A DNA stretch of 64,000 bases from positions 185,303 through 249,302 of the forward strand of contig NZ_FNJN01000007.1 in the NCBI RefSeq assembly GCF_900104345.1. Reading direction: 5' to 3'. Numbering within the stretch: position 1 is the first letter of the stretch; each line of letters begins with the position of its first letter. Source of the stretch: Microbacterium testaceum StLB037. Lineage in GTDB: Bacteria; Actinomycetota; Actinomycetes; Actinomycetales; Microbacteriaceae. The position numbers were made by a program, and so were the translations under genes. The notes below the pieces were generated by a model. That model worked only from the letters and a program-made list of their open reading frames with translations, searched no databases and had not been told where the DNA came from. Of the stretch, positions 18,794 through 28,142 are shown piece after piece.

Positions 18794-19791
18794 CGCAGGT
18801 GCCCTCCGAGTCGGCGGCGGCGGTCCCTGGGTCCGTCGAAGGATCCTCCGCAGCGGCCGCAGCCCCCGGCTCGACGCCGGTCGAGCGTCCCCGCGACACG
18901 ATCGGCGACGGCGATCCGAGCCAGTACGTGCGCGAGCGTTCGGTCGACGGGCGTCGCGACGTCAGCTATCCGCCGGCGCCCGAGCCTCTCGGCATCCCGG
19001 TCTACGACAATCACACGCACCTCGAGATCGAAGACGGCGAGACCGGCCTCTCGTTGGACGAGCAGCTCGAGCGCGCTCTCGCGGTCGGCGTGCACGGGGT
19101 CGTGCAGGCGGGCGGCGACATCGACTCCTCGCGGTGGTCGGCGTGGGCCGCGCGCTCGCACCCGCGCGTGCTCGCAGCCGTGGCGATCCATCCGAACGAG
19201 GCTCCCGCGTACGAGCAGGCGGGGGAGTTGGATGCCGCGATCGCCGTCATCGACGAGCTCGCCGCCGAGCCGCGGGTGCGGGCCATCGGCGAGACGGGGC
19301 TCGACTTCTTCCGCACCGAGGCCGACGGCATCCCGGCCCAGATCCGCTCGTTCGAGGCGCACATCGCGCTCGCGAAGAAGCACGGGATCGCGATGCAGAT
19401 CCACGACCGCGACGCCCACGACGCCGTGCTCGAGACCCTGCTGCGCGTCGGTGCTCCCGACAAGACGGTCTTCCACTGCTTCTCGGGCGACGCCGGCATG
19501 GCGCGCATCGCCGCCGACCGCGGCTATTACCTCTCGTTCGCCGGCAATGTCACGTTCAAGAACGCGCAGAACCTGCGCGACGCGCTCGCGGTGACGCCCC
19601 TCGACCGCATCCTCGTCGAGACCGACGCCCCGTTCCTGACACCCGTGCCGTACCGCGGCCGCCCCAACGCGCCGTACCTGATCCCGGTGACGCTCCGCTT
19701 CCTCGCGGCAGAGCTGGCGATGGATGCCGACGAGCTCGGCGCCCAGGTCGCCGCGAACACGCTGGAGGTCTACGGCGCGTTCGAGGACTGA
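18790..19791 (+). CDS. TatD-family metal-dependent DNase
   Basis: TIM-barrel hydrolase of 333 residues; E. coli TatD has 3'-5' exonuclease activity. Metal ligands appear in NHTHLE (residues 74-79, in place of the usual DSHCHL), GETGLDFF, HDRDAH and VETDAPFLTP. The first 70 residues are an Ala/Ser/Pro-rich then charged extension not found in E. coli TatD; the GTG at 18790 is nevertheless well supported by its 4-base overlap with metG. An internal start closer to the domain cannot be excluded. In Mycobacterium this gene is followed by rpfB; here a sugar porter on the opposite strand comes next and no rpfB is present. Confidence 0.92.
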   Translation: MTQVPSESAAAVPGSVEGSSAAAAAPGSTPVERPRDTIGDGDPSQYVRERSVDGRRDVSYPPAPEPLGIPVYDNHTHLEIEDGETGLSLDEQLERALAVGVHGVVQAGGDIDSSRWSAWAARSHPRVLAAVAIHPNEAPAYEQAGELDAAIAVIDELAAEPRVRAIGETGLDFFRTEADGIPAQIRSFEAHIALAKKHGIAMQIHDRDAHDAVLETLLRVGAPDKTVFHCFSGDAGMARIAADRGYYLSFAGNVTFKNAQNLRDALAVTPLDRILVETDAPFLTPVPYRGRPNAPYLIPVTLRFLAAELAMDADELGAQVAANTLEVYGAFED

Positions 19792-19844
19792 GCGCGCGCG
19801 GATCTCCGTCGGGGTTTCGCCCTCGACGCCACCCTGAGAATGAC

Positions 19845-19876
19845 GAAGGCCGGCACCCCGCGGGGCGCCGGCCTTC
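19845..19876. terminator. Bidirectional terminator hairpin
   Basis: GAAGGCCGGC (19845-19854) pairs perfectly with 19867-19876 around a GC-rich loop that can itself pair. It sits between the convergent tatD and sugar-porter genes. Confidence 0.75.
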
Positions 19877-19888
19877 TGGCATCCGGGA

Positions 19889-21349
19889 TCAGGCCTTGGC
19901 CTTGTCCTTCGGCTTGCGGACGAAAAGGGTCTCGGTCTGCTCGAGCTCCATGCCCTTGGTCTCGGGAATGCGCAGCAGCACGTAGACGAACGACAGCCCG
20001 GCGAACAGCGCGTACATACCGTAGGTGAGCGGGAGCGACCAGCTCGACATCGCCGGGAACGACACCGTGATGGCGAAGTTGGCGATCCACTGCGCGCCGG
20101 CGGCGACACCGAGCGCCTTGCCGCGGATGCGGCTCGGGAAGATCTCGCCGAGCAGCACCCATACGAGCGGGCCCCACGAGGCTCCGAAGCCGACGACGAA
20201 GACGTTCGCGGCGACGAGCGCGACGCTTCCCCACGGGGCGGGAAGCGAGACGTCCTGGCCGGAGCCGGTCGCGAACGCGAACGACAGGGCCATGGCTCCG
20301 AGCGAGACGGTCATGAGGATCGAGCCGGTCAGCAGAATGGGCTTCCGGCCGACGCGGTCGACCAGGAAGATCGCGACGAAGGTGACCACGACGTTGGTGA
20401 TCGAGGTAATCACCGAGATCAGCAGCGAGTTGCTCTCGTCGAAGCCGACGGCCTTCCAGAGCGTCGTGGAGTAGTAGAAGATCACGTTGATGCCGACGAA
20501 CTGCTGGAACATCGACAGCAGGATGCCGGTCCAGACGATGCCCTGAAGGCCCAGCACGGGTCCGCGCAGCGACACGTTCTTGTTCTTGCGATCGGCCTCG
20601 ATCGTGTTCGACAGCTCGTTCATCGTCTTGTCGAGATCGGCCGGCGGAACGAGGCGCGCGAAGATCGCCTTCGCCTCGTCGCGCTTGCCCTTGGCGAGCA
20701 GGTAGCGCGGCGACTCGGGGACGGTGAACGACAGGATGCCGTAGACGGCGGCGGGGATCACGCCCACGAGGAACATCCAGCGCCAAGCCTCGAGGCCCAG
20801 CCACAGCTGGTTCGCCGCACCGCCGGCCGAGTTGGCGAGCAGGGCGTCCGACAGCAGCGCGCCGAAGATACCGAGGGTGATGGCCAACTGCTGCAGTGAC
20901 GCGAGCGAGCCGCGGATCTGGCGGGGCGCGACCTCGGCGATGTACGCGGGAGCGACCACCGAGGCGATGCCGATGCCCAGGCCGCTCATCACGCGCCAGA
21001 GGATCAGGTCGGGCACGCTGAAGGTGAGGGCCGCACCGATCGACGACACGAAGAACAGCACCGCGCCGAGCAGCATGACCTTCAACCGGCCCCAGCGGTC
21101 CGAGAGGGCGCCGGCGATGATGGCTCCCACCGCGCAGCCCAGCAGGGCCACCGCGACGACGAAACCGGTGAGCACCTGCCCCAGCTCGAAGTTGCCGTCG
21201 ACCGCGTCGACCGCGCCGTTGATGACGGAGGAGTCGAAGCCGAAGAGGAAACCGCCCACCGCGGCCGCGACCGAGAGGCCGATGGCTCGTCGCCCGTAGG
21301 GACTTCTGAGGGTGAAGGCGTTCGAGGGGATGGACTGCGTTTGACTCAC
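19889..21349 (-). CDS. Sugar porter, major facilitator superfamily
   Basis: Twelve-helix proton-coupled sugar importer, 486 residues, close to the XylE/GalP/AraE type. Family signatures: FGFDSSVINGA in helix 1, SDRWGR after helix 2, PRQIRGSL, VPESPRYLL at the end of helix 6, QQFVGINVIFYYS in helix 7, VDRVGRKPIL and the C-terminal PETKGMELEQ. The GTG at 21349 follows a TAGCGT -10 box by 6 bases, so the message may be leaderless. The specific sugar is unknown. It occupies the place where rpfB lies in mycobacterial genomes, between tatD and rsmA, but on the opposite strand. Confidence 0.93.
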   Translation of the reverse strand: MSQTQSIPSNAFTLRSPYGRRAIGLSVAAAVGGFLFGFDSSVINGAVDAVDGNFELGQVLTGFVVAVALLGCAVGAIIAGALSDRWGRLKVMLLGAVLFFVSSIGAALTFSVPDLILWRVMSGLGIGIASVVAPAYIAEVAPRQIRGSLASLQQLAITLGIFGALLSDALLANSAGGAANQLWLGLEAWRWMFLVGVIPAAVYGILSFTVPESPRYLLAKGKRDEAKAIFARLVPPADLDKTMNELSNTIEADRKNKNVSLRGPVLGLQGIVWTGILLSMFQQFVGINVIFYYSTTLWKAVGFDESNSLLISVITSITNVVVTFVAIFLVDRVGRKPILLTGSILMTVSLGAMALSFAFATGSGQDVSLPAPWGSVALVAANVFVVGFGASWGPLVWVLLGEIFPSRIRGKALGVAAGAQWIANFAITVSFPAMSSWSLPLTYGMYALFAGLSFVYVLLRIPETKGMELEQTETLFVRKPKDKAKA

Positions 21350-21361
21350 CTCATCACGCTA
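21350..21361 (-). promoter_or_regulatory. -10 box of the sugar-porter gene, leaderless
   Basis: On the minus strand TAGCGT (21356-21361) ends 6 bases before the GTG start. Confidence 0.45.
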
Positions 21362-21404
21362 CTCCTGCGTATCCGACGCGGCGGGTACTGGCGGGATCGC
21401 TGAC

Positions 21405-21416
21405 TACAGTGGAACA
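21405..21416 (+). promoter_or_regulatory. rsmA -10 box, leaderless start
   Basis: TACAGT (21405-21410) ends 6 bases before the ATG of rsmA. Confidence 0.5.
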
Positions 21417-22259
21417 ATGCCCGTTTCCCTGCTCGGTGCCGCCGAGATCCGTCGGCTCGCCGCCGACCTCGACGTCACTCCCACCAAGAAGCTCGGGCAG
21501 AACTTCGTCGTCGACGCCAACACCGTCCGCAAGATCGTGCAGGCGGCCCAGGTGACGGCATCCGATCGCGTCGTCGAGATCGGTCCGGGCCTCGGATCCC
21601 TCACTCTCGCGATCCTCGAGACGGGCGCCTCGGTCGTCGCCGTCGAGATCGACCACCGCCTCGCCGAGCGTCTTCCGGCCACGGCGGCCGCGCACGACGT
21701 TCCCGCCGATCGCCTCACGGTCATCGACGCCGATGCCCTGCGCGTCGACGAGCTCCCCGGTGAGCCGAGCGTGCTGGTCGCGAACCTGCCGTACAACGTG
21801 TCGGTGCCGGTCCTCCTGCACTTCCTCGAGACCTTCCCCTATCTGCAGCGCGGTGTCGTGATGGTGCAGGCCGAGGTGGGGGAGCGCCTGGCCGCCCCTC
21901 CCGGGTCGAAGGTCTACGGAGCCCCGAGCGTCAAGGCCGCCTGGTACGGCTCGTGGCGTCTGGCCGGCACGGTGTCGCGTCAGGTGTTCTGGCCCGTGCC
22001 CAACGTCGACAGCGTGCTGGTCGGTTTCGATCGGGATGCCGAGCCCCGGGGCACCGAGGAGCACCGGCTGCGCACCTTCCAGATCGTGGATGCCGCCTTC
22101 CAGCAGCGCCGCAAGATGCTCCGTCAGGCGTTGTCGGGCGTGCTCGGCGGCACCGCGGCCGAAGCCTCGGCGCGCCTCGAGGCGGCCGGGGTCGACCCGA
22201 CCCTCCGCGGAGAGCAGCTCACGGTCGAGGATTACGCCCGCATCGCCGCGTCGTCCTGA
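21417..22259 (+). CDS. rsmA: 16S rRNA (adenine-1518/1519-N6)-dimethyltransferase RsmA
   Basis: Dimethylates A1518 and A1519 of 16S rRNA during small-subunit maturation; 280 residues. Visible motifs: N-terminal TKKLGQNFVVD, SAM-binding VEIGPGLGSLTL, acidic VEIDHRL, VIDADAL, catalytic VANLPYNVSVP (NLPY) and the C-terminal FQQRRKMLRQAL. Loss of this enzyme gives kasugamycin resistance in other bacteria. In actinobacteria it is normally followed directly by ispE; here a phosphoesterase and a Stealth protein lie between them. A GC-rich hairpin follows the gene. Confidence 0.97.
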   Translation: MPVSLLGAAEIRRLAADLDVTPTKKLGQNFVVDANTVRKIVQAAQVTASDRVVEIGPGLGSLTLAILETGASVVAVEIDHRLAERLPATAAAHDVPADRLTVIDADALRVDELPGEPSVLVANLPYNVSVPVLLHFLETFPYLQRGVVMVQAEVGERLAAPPGSKVYGAPSVKAAWYGSWRLAGTVSRQVFWPVPNVDSVLVGFDRDAEPRGTEEHRLRTFQIVDAAFQQRRKMLRQALSGVLGGTAAEASARLEAAGVDPTLRGEQLTVEDYARIAASS

Positions 22260-22275
22260 CGGTTCGGCTGATCGC

Positions 22276-22305
22276 GGCCGCCGTGCCGGGGCGCGGCAGG
22301 CGGCC
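22276..22305 (+). terminator. Hairpin after rsmA
   Basis: GGCCGCC-G-TGCC (22276-22287) pairs with GGCAGGCGGCC (22295-22305) with one bulged G. There is no T tract, so termination strength is uncertain. The remainder of the 288-bp gap to 22547 shows no other gene. Confidence 0.45.
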
Positions 22306-22547
22306 CGCGTGTGCCCGACGGCGGGGCGTTCGGCGACTCGCCGTGCGGGCCGGCCGGTACGCGGCGTGTCGACGACGACGTCCGCGGTTGTGCTCAGCCC
22401 ACTGCGCTGCGGCCGAGCCAGATCCGGCGCGGGGTGAATTCCCGCCGTGTTCATCACGCGTTCCCGAAACATGTCTGTAACATTTCGAGCCAACCGGGAG
22501 CATCACGCCGGTGACGAGGTCGTACCCGACGGCCCGAGAGGATCGAG

Positions 22548-23483
22548 ATGCGTTACGCCGAGTACCCCCGAGCCGAACGTGTGCTGCTCCACCTGAGCGA
22601 CACCCATCTCCGAGCCGGCGGTGCACCGCTCTACGACGACGTCGACTCCGAGGCCTACCTCGCCCGCGCGGTGGAGGCGATCGAGACGTCGGGAATCCGC
22701 CCCAACGCCCTCGTCTTCACCGGCGACCTCGCCGACTTCGGTGAGACCGACGCGTACGACCGCGTCCGCGCCCTCGTCGAGCCGCTCGCCGAGCGCCTGC
22801 GGACCCGCGTGGTGTGGGTGATGGGCAACCACGACGATCGAGCGGCTTTCCGGTCGCGGCTGCTTCCCGCCGACGACGCCGAGGCGACCGCCCCGGTCGA
22901 TCGCGTCGACGAGTTCGACGGCCTGCGCATCGTGACCCTCGACACCTCGGTGCCCGGGTCGCACCACGGCGAGGTCACCGCCGCGCAGCGCGAGTGGCTC
23001 GCCGAGGTGCTCGCGACGCCGGCCCCGCTCGGCACGATCCTCGCGATGCACCACCCGCCCGTACCCAGCGTGCTCGACCTCGCAGCCTCCGTCGAGCTGC
23101 GCGACCAGCGGAGCCTCGCGGGGGTGCTGCGCGGCAGCGACGTGCGCGCGATCCTGGCCGGTCACCTGCACTACTCCACGTTCGCCACGTTCGCAGGAAT
23201 CCCCGTGTCCGTGGCATCCGCCACCTGCTACACGCAGGACCTCATGGTCCCGGTCGGCGGGACGCGCCCTCAGGACGCGGCCCAGGGCTTCAACATCGTG
23301 CACGTCTACGACGACACGGTGGTGCACTCGGTCGTGCCCCTGGCCGCCAGCGCGGCCCTCCAGTACGTGGATGCCGAGGAGTCCCAGCGTCGATTGCGCG
23401 ATGCCGGGATCGTCGTCCCGACTTCGCGGGCGTTCAGCGGACCGGTGTCGCCGCCGACGACGCCGCTGCCGATCCTTCGCTGA
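22548..23483 (+). CDS. Class III metallophosphoesterase (CpdA-like cyclic nucleotide phosphodiesterase)
   Basis: Dinuclear metal phosphoesterase, 311 residues. The five signature blocks are complete and in order: LSDTHL (Asp18, His20), [24 protein letters not shown] and LAGHLHYS. Similar actinobacterial proteins (for example Rv0805) hydrolyse 2',3'- or 3',5'-cyclic nucleotides, so a role in cAMP turnover is plausible but unproven. A GAGAGGA ribosome site is 6 bases before the ATG. Its 3' end overlaps the convergent Stealth gene by 50 bp, so the last 16 codons of each are read on both strands. Confidence 0.9.
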   Translation: MRYAEYPRAERVLLHLSDTHLRAGGAPLYDDVDSEAYLARAVEAIETSGIRPNALVFTGDLADFGETDAYDRVRALVEPLAERLRTRVVWVMGNHDDRAAFRSRLLPADDAEATAPVDRVDEFDGLRIVTLDTSVPGSHHGEVTAAQREWLAEVLATPAPLGTILAMHHPPVPSVLDLAASVELRDQRSLAGVLRGSDVRAILAGHLHYSTFATFAGIPVSVASATCYTQDLMVPVGGTRPQDAAQGFNIVHVYDDTVVHSVVPLAASAALQYVDAEESQRRLRDAGIVVPTSRAFSGPVSPPTTPLPILR

Positions 23484-25014
23484 CCGAGGTCTTCTCCCAC
23501 GGGGCGGCGACCGGGAAGTAGCGCTCGAGGCACGCCCGGAGCGCGGGGACGCGCACCTCTTCGGGGATCTCGGGCACGCTGCCGTCGTTGAGGCAGAACA
23601 TGTCGGTGTCGCGGCGCGAGACGAGACGCTCCATGGTGCGCAGCGAGTCGAGCTGCGTGGTCTGCACGTAGCGGGTGCGGGGCTCGGTCGTGATGATCGC
23701 GCGCCCGGTCGCCAGCGCGTAGTAGTGGTACAGGCTGTTCGTCACCGAGATGTCGGTGGCCGAACGGAACCGGCTCGCGGCGGTGCGGGCGTAGTCGTCG
23801 GCGAACTCCTTCTCGAGCTCGAACGCCACCGAGCGACGCAACGGGGTGGCGCAGTGCTCGAGGTCGAGCGTGATGACCCGGCCGAAGCGTTCCCTGAGCA
23901 GTGCGCGGTTCACGCGCAGGCCGTTGTCGTGGCCCGAGCGCTCGATGTGCGCCGGGCCGCTGCCGATGCGCACGCCGCTCTCGACGAACCGGCTGACCCC
24001 ACCGCCGCTGAAGAACAGCTCGGGGGTGACGGGGCGGCCGAAGAACATGTCGTCGTTGCTGTACAGGAAGTGCTCGGCCAGCCCGGGGATGCGGTGCAGC
24101 TGCGCCTCGACTGCGTGGGAGTTGTGCGTGGGCAGCACCGAGGGATCGGCGAAGAACTCCTCGCTGCGCACGATCGTCACCTTGGGGTGGTCGGCGAGCC
24201 ACTCGGGGGTGGGGGAGTCGGTCGCGATGAAGATGCGGCGCACCCACGGCGCGTACATGTGCACGCTGCGCAGCGCGTAACGCAGCTCGTCGACCTGGCG
24301 GTAGCGCGCGGCGTTGTCGTCGCCGTCGCCGACGACGTAGCCCTTCATGCGAGCGGCACGCTGGCGTTGGAACTCGCTCGACGAGCCGTCGACCCACGAG
24401 AAGACCATGTCGACGTCGGCCGTGAACTCGTTGGGGTGCGGGTCGAACATCCCCGAGACGGTCATCCACCGGCGCCCGTACCGCTCCACCTCGACGAGGT
24501 CGAGGTCGGCCGCGGCGAACTTGCGGCGGGTGAGGGCGCTCGGGCGCGGGGCTTCGATGGTCTTCTCGCCGAAGCGCCACAGCTCGAGTCGCGGAGCGAG
24601 AGAGGCACCGTAGCGGTACGACCCCTCGGTCGAGGTGCGCGGGCGGAACACCGCGTACGCCTGGACCGATCCGGGCGCGGGGTGCACGCTGTGCGCGGGT
24701 ACGGGGTCCTCGCCGCGGGCCTTCAGGTACACCGGGCCCAGCTCGGGGTCGCGCAGAGCGGTGAGCGCCGCCTCGGCATCCGCCGTGTCGACGACGAGCT
24801 TGGGGCGACGGTTCGCGTCGCGCACGAGGAGCACCTTCACACCGGCCGCCTCGATCGCGGACGCCGCGGTGAGCAGGTCGTCGCGCTCGGCCATCGCGGG
24901 CGTCGACGAGTCGTCGACGACGTGCAGGATGCCGTCGTGCATGCGGATGTCGGACCGGGACAGCAGGGCGCGCCAGGGGTCGGTGTCGATCGACAGGGGG
25001 ACCATCGGGCGCAT
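23434..25014 (-). CDS. Stealth-family sugar-phosphate transferase (capsular polysaccharide phosphotransferase)
   Basis: A 526-residue protein with the four Stealth conserved regions: CR1 ([16 protein letters not shown]), CR2 ([28 protein letters not shown]...[11 protein letters not shown], split over about 90 residues), CR3 ([22 protein letters not shown]) and CR4 near the C terminus. Known members transfer hexose-1-phosphate units to build phospho-linked capsules or act in glycan synthesis, including GlcNAc-1-phosphotransferase in animals. The first 200 residues form an additional N-terminal domain seen in actinobacterial versions. A GAGGAGG ribosome site precedes the ATG at 25014. No other capsule genes are adjacent. 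The 3' end overlaps the phosphoesterase gene. Confidence 0.88.
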   Translation of the reverse strand: MRPMVPLSIDTDPWRALLSRSDIRMHDGILHVVDDSSTPAMAERDDLLTAASAIEAAGVKVLLVRDANRRPKLVVDTADAEAALTALRDPELGPVYLKARGEDPVPAHSVHPAPGSVQAYAVFRPRTSTEGSYRYGASLAPRLELWRFGEKTIEAPRPSALTRRKFAAADLDLVEVERYGRRWMTVSGMFDPHPNEFTADVDMVFSWVDGSSSEFQRQRAARMKGYVVGDGDDNAARYRQVDELRYALRSVHMYAPWVRRIFIATDSPTPEWLADHPKVTIVRSEEFFADPSVLPTHNSHAVEAQLHRIPGLAEHFLYSNDDMFFGRPVTPELFFSGGGVSRFVESGVRIGSGPAHIERSGHDNGLRVNRALLRERFGRVITLDLEHCATPLRRSVAFELEKEFADDYARTAASRFRSATDISVTNSLYHYYALATGRAIITTEPRTRYVQTTQLDSLRTMERLVSRRDTDMFCLNDGSVPEIPEEVRVPALRACLERYFPVAAPWEKTSVSEGSAAASSAATPVR

Positions 25015-25255
25015 TCTGCCTCCTCGGGGGTGGGTGCATGGGATCCGGTCACCGTATGGTTCCGGGGTTACGAAGACGTTTCGGCCTCAGCGCCGAACGA
25101 CGGGGAGCGGAGCACTACTGTCGAAGAGTGACTCAGATCGCTCGCTCCGGCCCGGACCTCCCCGTACCGCCTTGCGAGCGACGGCGGGAAGCAGGCCGAC
25201 GTTCCAGTTTCGCACACGGCGAGAGCCCCCGGCGCGCAGGACGGCGGTCGTCGCG

Positions 25256-26188
25256 ATGAGTGCGCAGACTCCGGCATCCGTCCGCGTCCGCGCCCCCGGC
25301 AAGATCAACGTGTTCCTCGAGGTGGGTGACGTCCAGGACGACGGGTATCACGAGCTCGCCACGGCGTTCCAGGCGGTCTCGCTCTACGAAGAGATGGTCG
25401 CAACGCCCGCGGACGAGATCACGATCGACGTCTCGGCGCGCGGTCCGGTCGACATCGAGGGCGTCCCCACCGACGATCGCAACCTCGCCGTCCGCGCGGC
25501 TCGACTTCTGGCGCAGACCGCGGGCATCGACCGCGGTGCCCACCTCGCCGTCCGCAAGGCCGTTCCCGTCGCGGGCGGCATGGGCGGCGGTTCCGCCGAC
25601 GCGGCCGCCGCACTGATCGCGTGCGATGCCCTCTGGGGACTCGGGATGCCGACGAGCGAGCTCGTCCGGTTGGCCGCTCGCCTCGGCGCCGACGTGCCTT
25701 TCGCCCTGCTCGGCGGAACCGCCGTCGGAACCGGTCGCGGCGATCAGCTGAGCCCGGCGCTCGCGCGCGGACGCTTCGACTGGGTGCTGGTGCCGAACGA
25801 GACGGGCATGTCGACCCCCGTCGTCTACGGCGAGCTCGACGCGCACCGTCGGCGCCACGCCGTCGACATCGGGCCCGCGCCCCGCGTTCCCGCGGTCGAT
25901 CGCGACGTCCTGCACGCTCTGCGCCAGGGCGACGCCGGGATGCTCGCCGCAACCCTTCGCAACGACCTCCAGGCGCCGGCCCTGCACCTGCGTCCCGACC
26001 TCGCCCGCGTCCTCGAACGCGGAGAGAGCTCGGGAGCGCTGGCCGGGATCGTGTCGGGATCCGGCCCGACCCTCGCGTTCCTGGCCGCCGACGAATCCTC
26101 CGCGATCGACCTGCAGGTCACCCTCAGTGCCGCGGGCCTCGTCGCTCTGCACGTGCACGGGCCCGTGCCGGGTGCTCGTGTGGTCTGA
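25256..26188 (+). CDS. ispE: 4-diphosphocytidyl-2-C-methyl-D-erythritol kinase IspE
   Basis: GHMP-family kinase of 310 residues, fourth step of the MEP pathway to isoprenoids: phosphorylates CDP-methylerythritol. Motifs: N-terminal [20 protein letters not shown], the glycine-rich ATP loop [17 protein letters not shown] and the C-terminal [12 protein letters not shown] 25256 gives the family N terminus. The 241-bp gap upstream contains no gene I can support and no convincing promoter. The presence of ispE implies that this organism makes polyprenyl phosphates (the carrier for the Pmt enzyme) through the MEP pathway. Confidence 0.96.
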   Translation: MSAQTPASVRVRAPGKINVFLEVGDVQDDGYHELATAFQAVSLYEEMVATPADEITIDVSARGPVDIEGVPTDDRNLAVRAARLLAQTAGIDRGAHLAVRKAVPVAGGMGGGSADAAAALIACDALWGLGMPTSELVRLAARLGADVPFALLGGTAVGTGRGDQLSPALARGRFDWVLVPNETGMSTPVVYGELDAHRRRHAVDIGPAPRVPAVDRDVLHALRQGDAGMLAATLRNDLQAPALHLRPDLARVLERGESSGALAGIVSGSGPTLAFLAADESSAIDLQVTLSAAGLVALHVHGPVPGARVV

Positions 26189-26323
26189 CCGCGCCGCACC
26201 ATAGCCGAGGTCGACACACGGAGCAATGTTCGCTTTTCGTGCCGACCACCTGGTTAGCCTCAGTCGAGGTGGACCGCCACCGCTGGGTGCCGTGCCCGCG
26301 GGGTGCCACGAAGGGGGTTTCCC

Positions 26324-26626
26324 ATGAAGGCAGTGCTCGACGGCGTCGTGATCGCCGAAGCAGACCGCGACGACCTGGCCTCGATCGAGGGGAACTGGTA
26401 CTTCCCGCCGCAGTCCGTCCGCGAGGGCGCGCTGCACAAGAGCCCCACCCCGTACACCTGCCCCTGGAAGGGTGCCGCCCAGTATTGGAACGTCTCACTC
26501 GACGGTGCCGAGCTGACCGACGGCGCGTGGTCGTACCCCGACCTCTACCCGGGAGCCGTGGAACGAGTGGGCAAGGACTTCGCCGGATTCGTCGCGTTCG
26601 ACCGGAAGGTCGTGGTCTCCGACTGA
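26324..26626 (+). CDS. DUF427 domain protein
   Basis: Small soluble protein, 100 residues, matching the DUF427 fold throughout: MKAVLDGVVIAEA, GNWYFPPQSV, TPYTCPWKGAAQYW, AWSYPDLYP and FAGFVAFDRKV are the conserved segments. The Cys in TCPWKG is typical of the family. The function is unknown. An AAGGGGG ribosome site is 6 bases before the ATG at 26324, and a possible -10 TAGCCT lies at 26255-26260. The osmoprotectant ABC genes start 14 bases later on the same strand, so cotranscription is likely, though a functional link is not known. Confidence 0.9.
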   Translation: MKAVLDGVVIAEADRDDLASIEGNWYFPPQSVREGALHKSPTPYTCPWKGAAQYWNVSLDGAELTDGAWSYPDLYPGAVERVGKDFAGFVAFDRKVVVSD

Positions 26627-26640
26627 GGTCGGGTGAGCAC

Positions 26641-27465
26641 ATGATCGAGTTCTCGGCCGTCTCCAAGGTCTTCCCCGACGGCACCCGCGCCGTCGACGAC
26701 TTCCACCTCGTCATCCCCTCGCGCAAGACCACGGTCTTCGTGGGCTCGTCCGGTTGCGGCAAGACGACCTTGTTGCGGATGATCAACCGCATGGTCGAGC
26801 CCTCGTCGGGCACGATTGCCATCGACGGTGCCGACATCGGCGGCAAGCCCGCGGTGCAGCTGCGTCGCAGCATCGGCTACGTCATGCAGAACTCGGGTCT
26901 GCTGCCGCACTTCACCGTGGCCGACAACATCTCGACCGTTCCCGTGCTCCAGGGCCAGAGCCGCAAGGCCGCCCGCACGCGTGCCCTCGAGCTCATGGCG
27001 ACCGTCGGTCTCGACAGCGCCATGGCCGACCGCTATCCGAGCCAGCTCTCGGGCGGGCAGCAGCAGCGCGTGGGCGTGGCCCGTGGTCTCGCCGCCGACC
27101 CCAACATCCTGCTCATGGACGAGCCTTTCGGCGCGGTCGACCCGATCGTGCGCGACGAACTGCAGCAGGAGCTCATCCGGCTGCAGAGCGAGATCGGAAA
27201 GACCATCGTCTTCGTCACGCACGACATCGACGAAGCGTTCCTCCTCGGCGACCAGGTCGTCATCCTCGAGAAGGGCGCGAAGATCGCCCAGGTCGGCACG
27301 CCGAGCGAGATTGTCGAGAACCCCGCCAGCGACTTCGTCGCGAGTTTCATCGGAGCGGTGAAGGGAAAGCGCGCGCTGCACCTGAAGCAGACCCCGACCG
27401 GGACGGTCGTCGTCGATGCCGAGGGTCGCACGCAGGGGGCGCTCGTGGAGGATTCCCACCCGTGA
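26641..27465 (+). CDS. ABC transporter ATP-binding protein, OpuC/ProV type
   Basis: ATPase subunit (274 residues) of a quaternary-amine (glycine betaine/choline/carnitine) importer. Walker A GSSGCGKTT, Q-loop VMQNSGLLP, signature LSGGQQQRV, Walker B ILLMDEPFGAVD and H-loop THD are intact. The C-terminal tail after the ATPase is short and lacks the CBS domains used by OpuA for osmosensing, as in OpuCA variants without CBS. It begins a four-gene operon with two permeases and a binding lipoprotein, joined by 4-base GTGA and ATGA overlaps. Confidence 0.93.
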   Translation: MIEFSAVSKVFPDGTRAVDDFHLVIPSRKTTVFVGSSGCGKTTLLRMINRMVEPSSGTIAIDGADIGGKPAVQLRRSIGYVMQNSGLLPHFTVADNISTVPVLQGQSRKAARTRALELMATVGLDSAMADRYPSQLSGGQQQRVGVARGLAADPNILLMDEPFGAVDPIVRDELQQELIRLQSEIGKTIVFVTHDIDEAFLLGDQVVILEKGAKIAQVGTPSEIVENPASDFVASFIGAVKGKRALHLKQTPTGTVVVDAEGRTQGALVEDSHP

Positions 27466-28142
27466 ACTGGGTAGGCAACAATCTCGACCTCATCGGGGAA
27501 CTGACGCTGATCCACCTGCGTCAGAGCATCGTCGCGTTGATCGCGGGCTTCGTGCTGAGCGTTCCGCTCGGGTGGGTCGCGTGGCGCTATCGTCTCGTGC
27601 GCAGCGGCGTCATCACGATCACCGGGCTGCTGTACACGATCCCGTCGCTGGCCCTGCTGATCCTCGTGCCCGTCGTCACCGGCTGGTACAGCATCGTCAG
27701 CGAGACGAACCTCATCGTCGCCCTGGCCATCTACGCCGTCGCGATCCTCGTCCGCGCGGTCGCCGACGGACTCGACTCGGTGGATGCCGGGGTGCGTCAA
27801 GCCTCCACGGCCATCGGCTACGGCTCCTTCCGGCGCTTCTGGGCGGTCGAATTCCCCCTCGCCGGTCCCGTCGTGCTGGCGGGGCTCCGCGTCGCCTCGG
27901 CGAGCACCATCGCTCTGGCCACCGTCGGCATCCTCGTCGGCATCCAGAACATCGGCTACCTGTTCACGAACGGGCTTCAGCGGCGCATCATCCCCGAGGT
28001 CTTCGCGGGCGTCGTGGCGGTCGTCGTGCTCGCCCTCGTGATCGACCTGCTGCTGGTGATCGCGGGGCGCCTGCTCATGCCGTGGACGCGCGGGACGAAG
28101 ACCGTCTCACGGCAGGCCAACCGGACGTTGGTGAAGGCATGA
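27462..28142 (+). CDS. ABC transporter permease, OpuCB/ProW type
   Basis: Integral membrane subunit of 226 residues with five to six helices and the EAA loop (DGLDSVDAGVRQASTAIG...FWAVEFPLAGP) that docks on the ATPase. The GTG at 27462 overlaps the stop of the ATPase gene. The LYTIPSLALL segment is characteristic of quaternary-amine permeases. It pairs with the second permease at 28139, so the transporter is a heterodimer of membrane subunits like OpuCB/OpuCD. Confidence 0.93.
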   Translation: MNWVGNNLDLIGELTLIHLRQSIVALIAGFVLSVPLGWVAWRYRLVRSGVITITGLLYTIPSLALLILVPVVTGWYSIVSETNLIVALAIYAVAILVRAVADGLDSVDAGVRQASTAIGYGSFRRFWAVEFPLAGPVVLAGLRVASASTIALATVGILVGIQNIGYLFTNGLQRRIIPEVFAGVVAVVVLALVIDLLLVIAGRLLMPWTRGTKTVSRQANRTLVKA

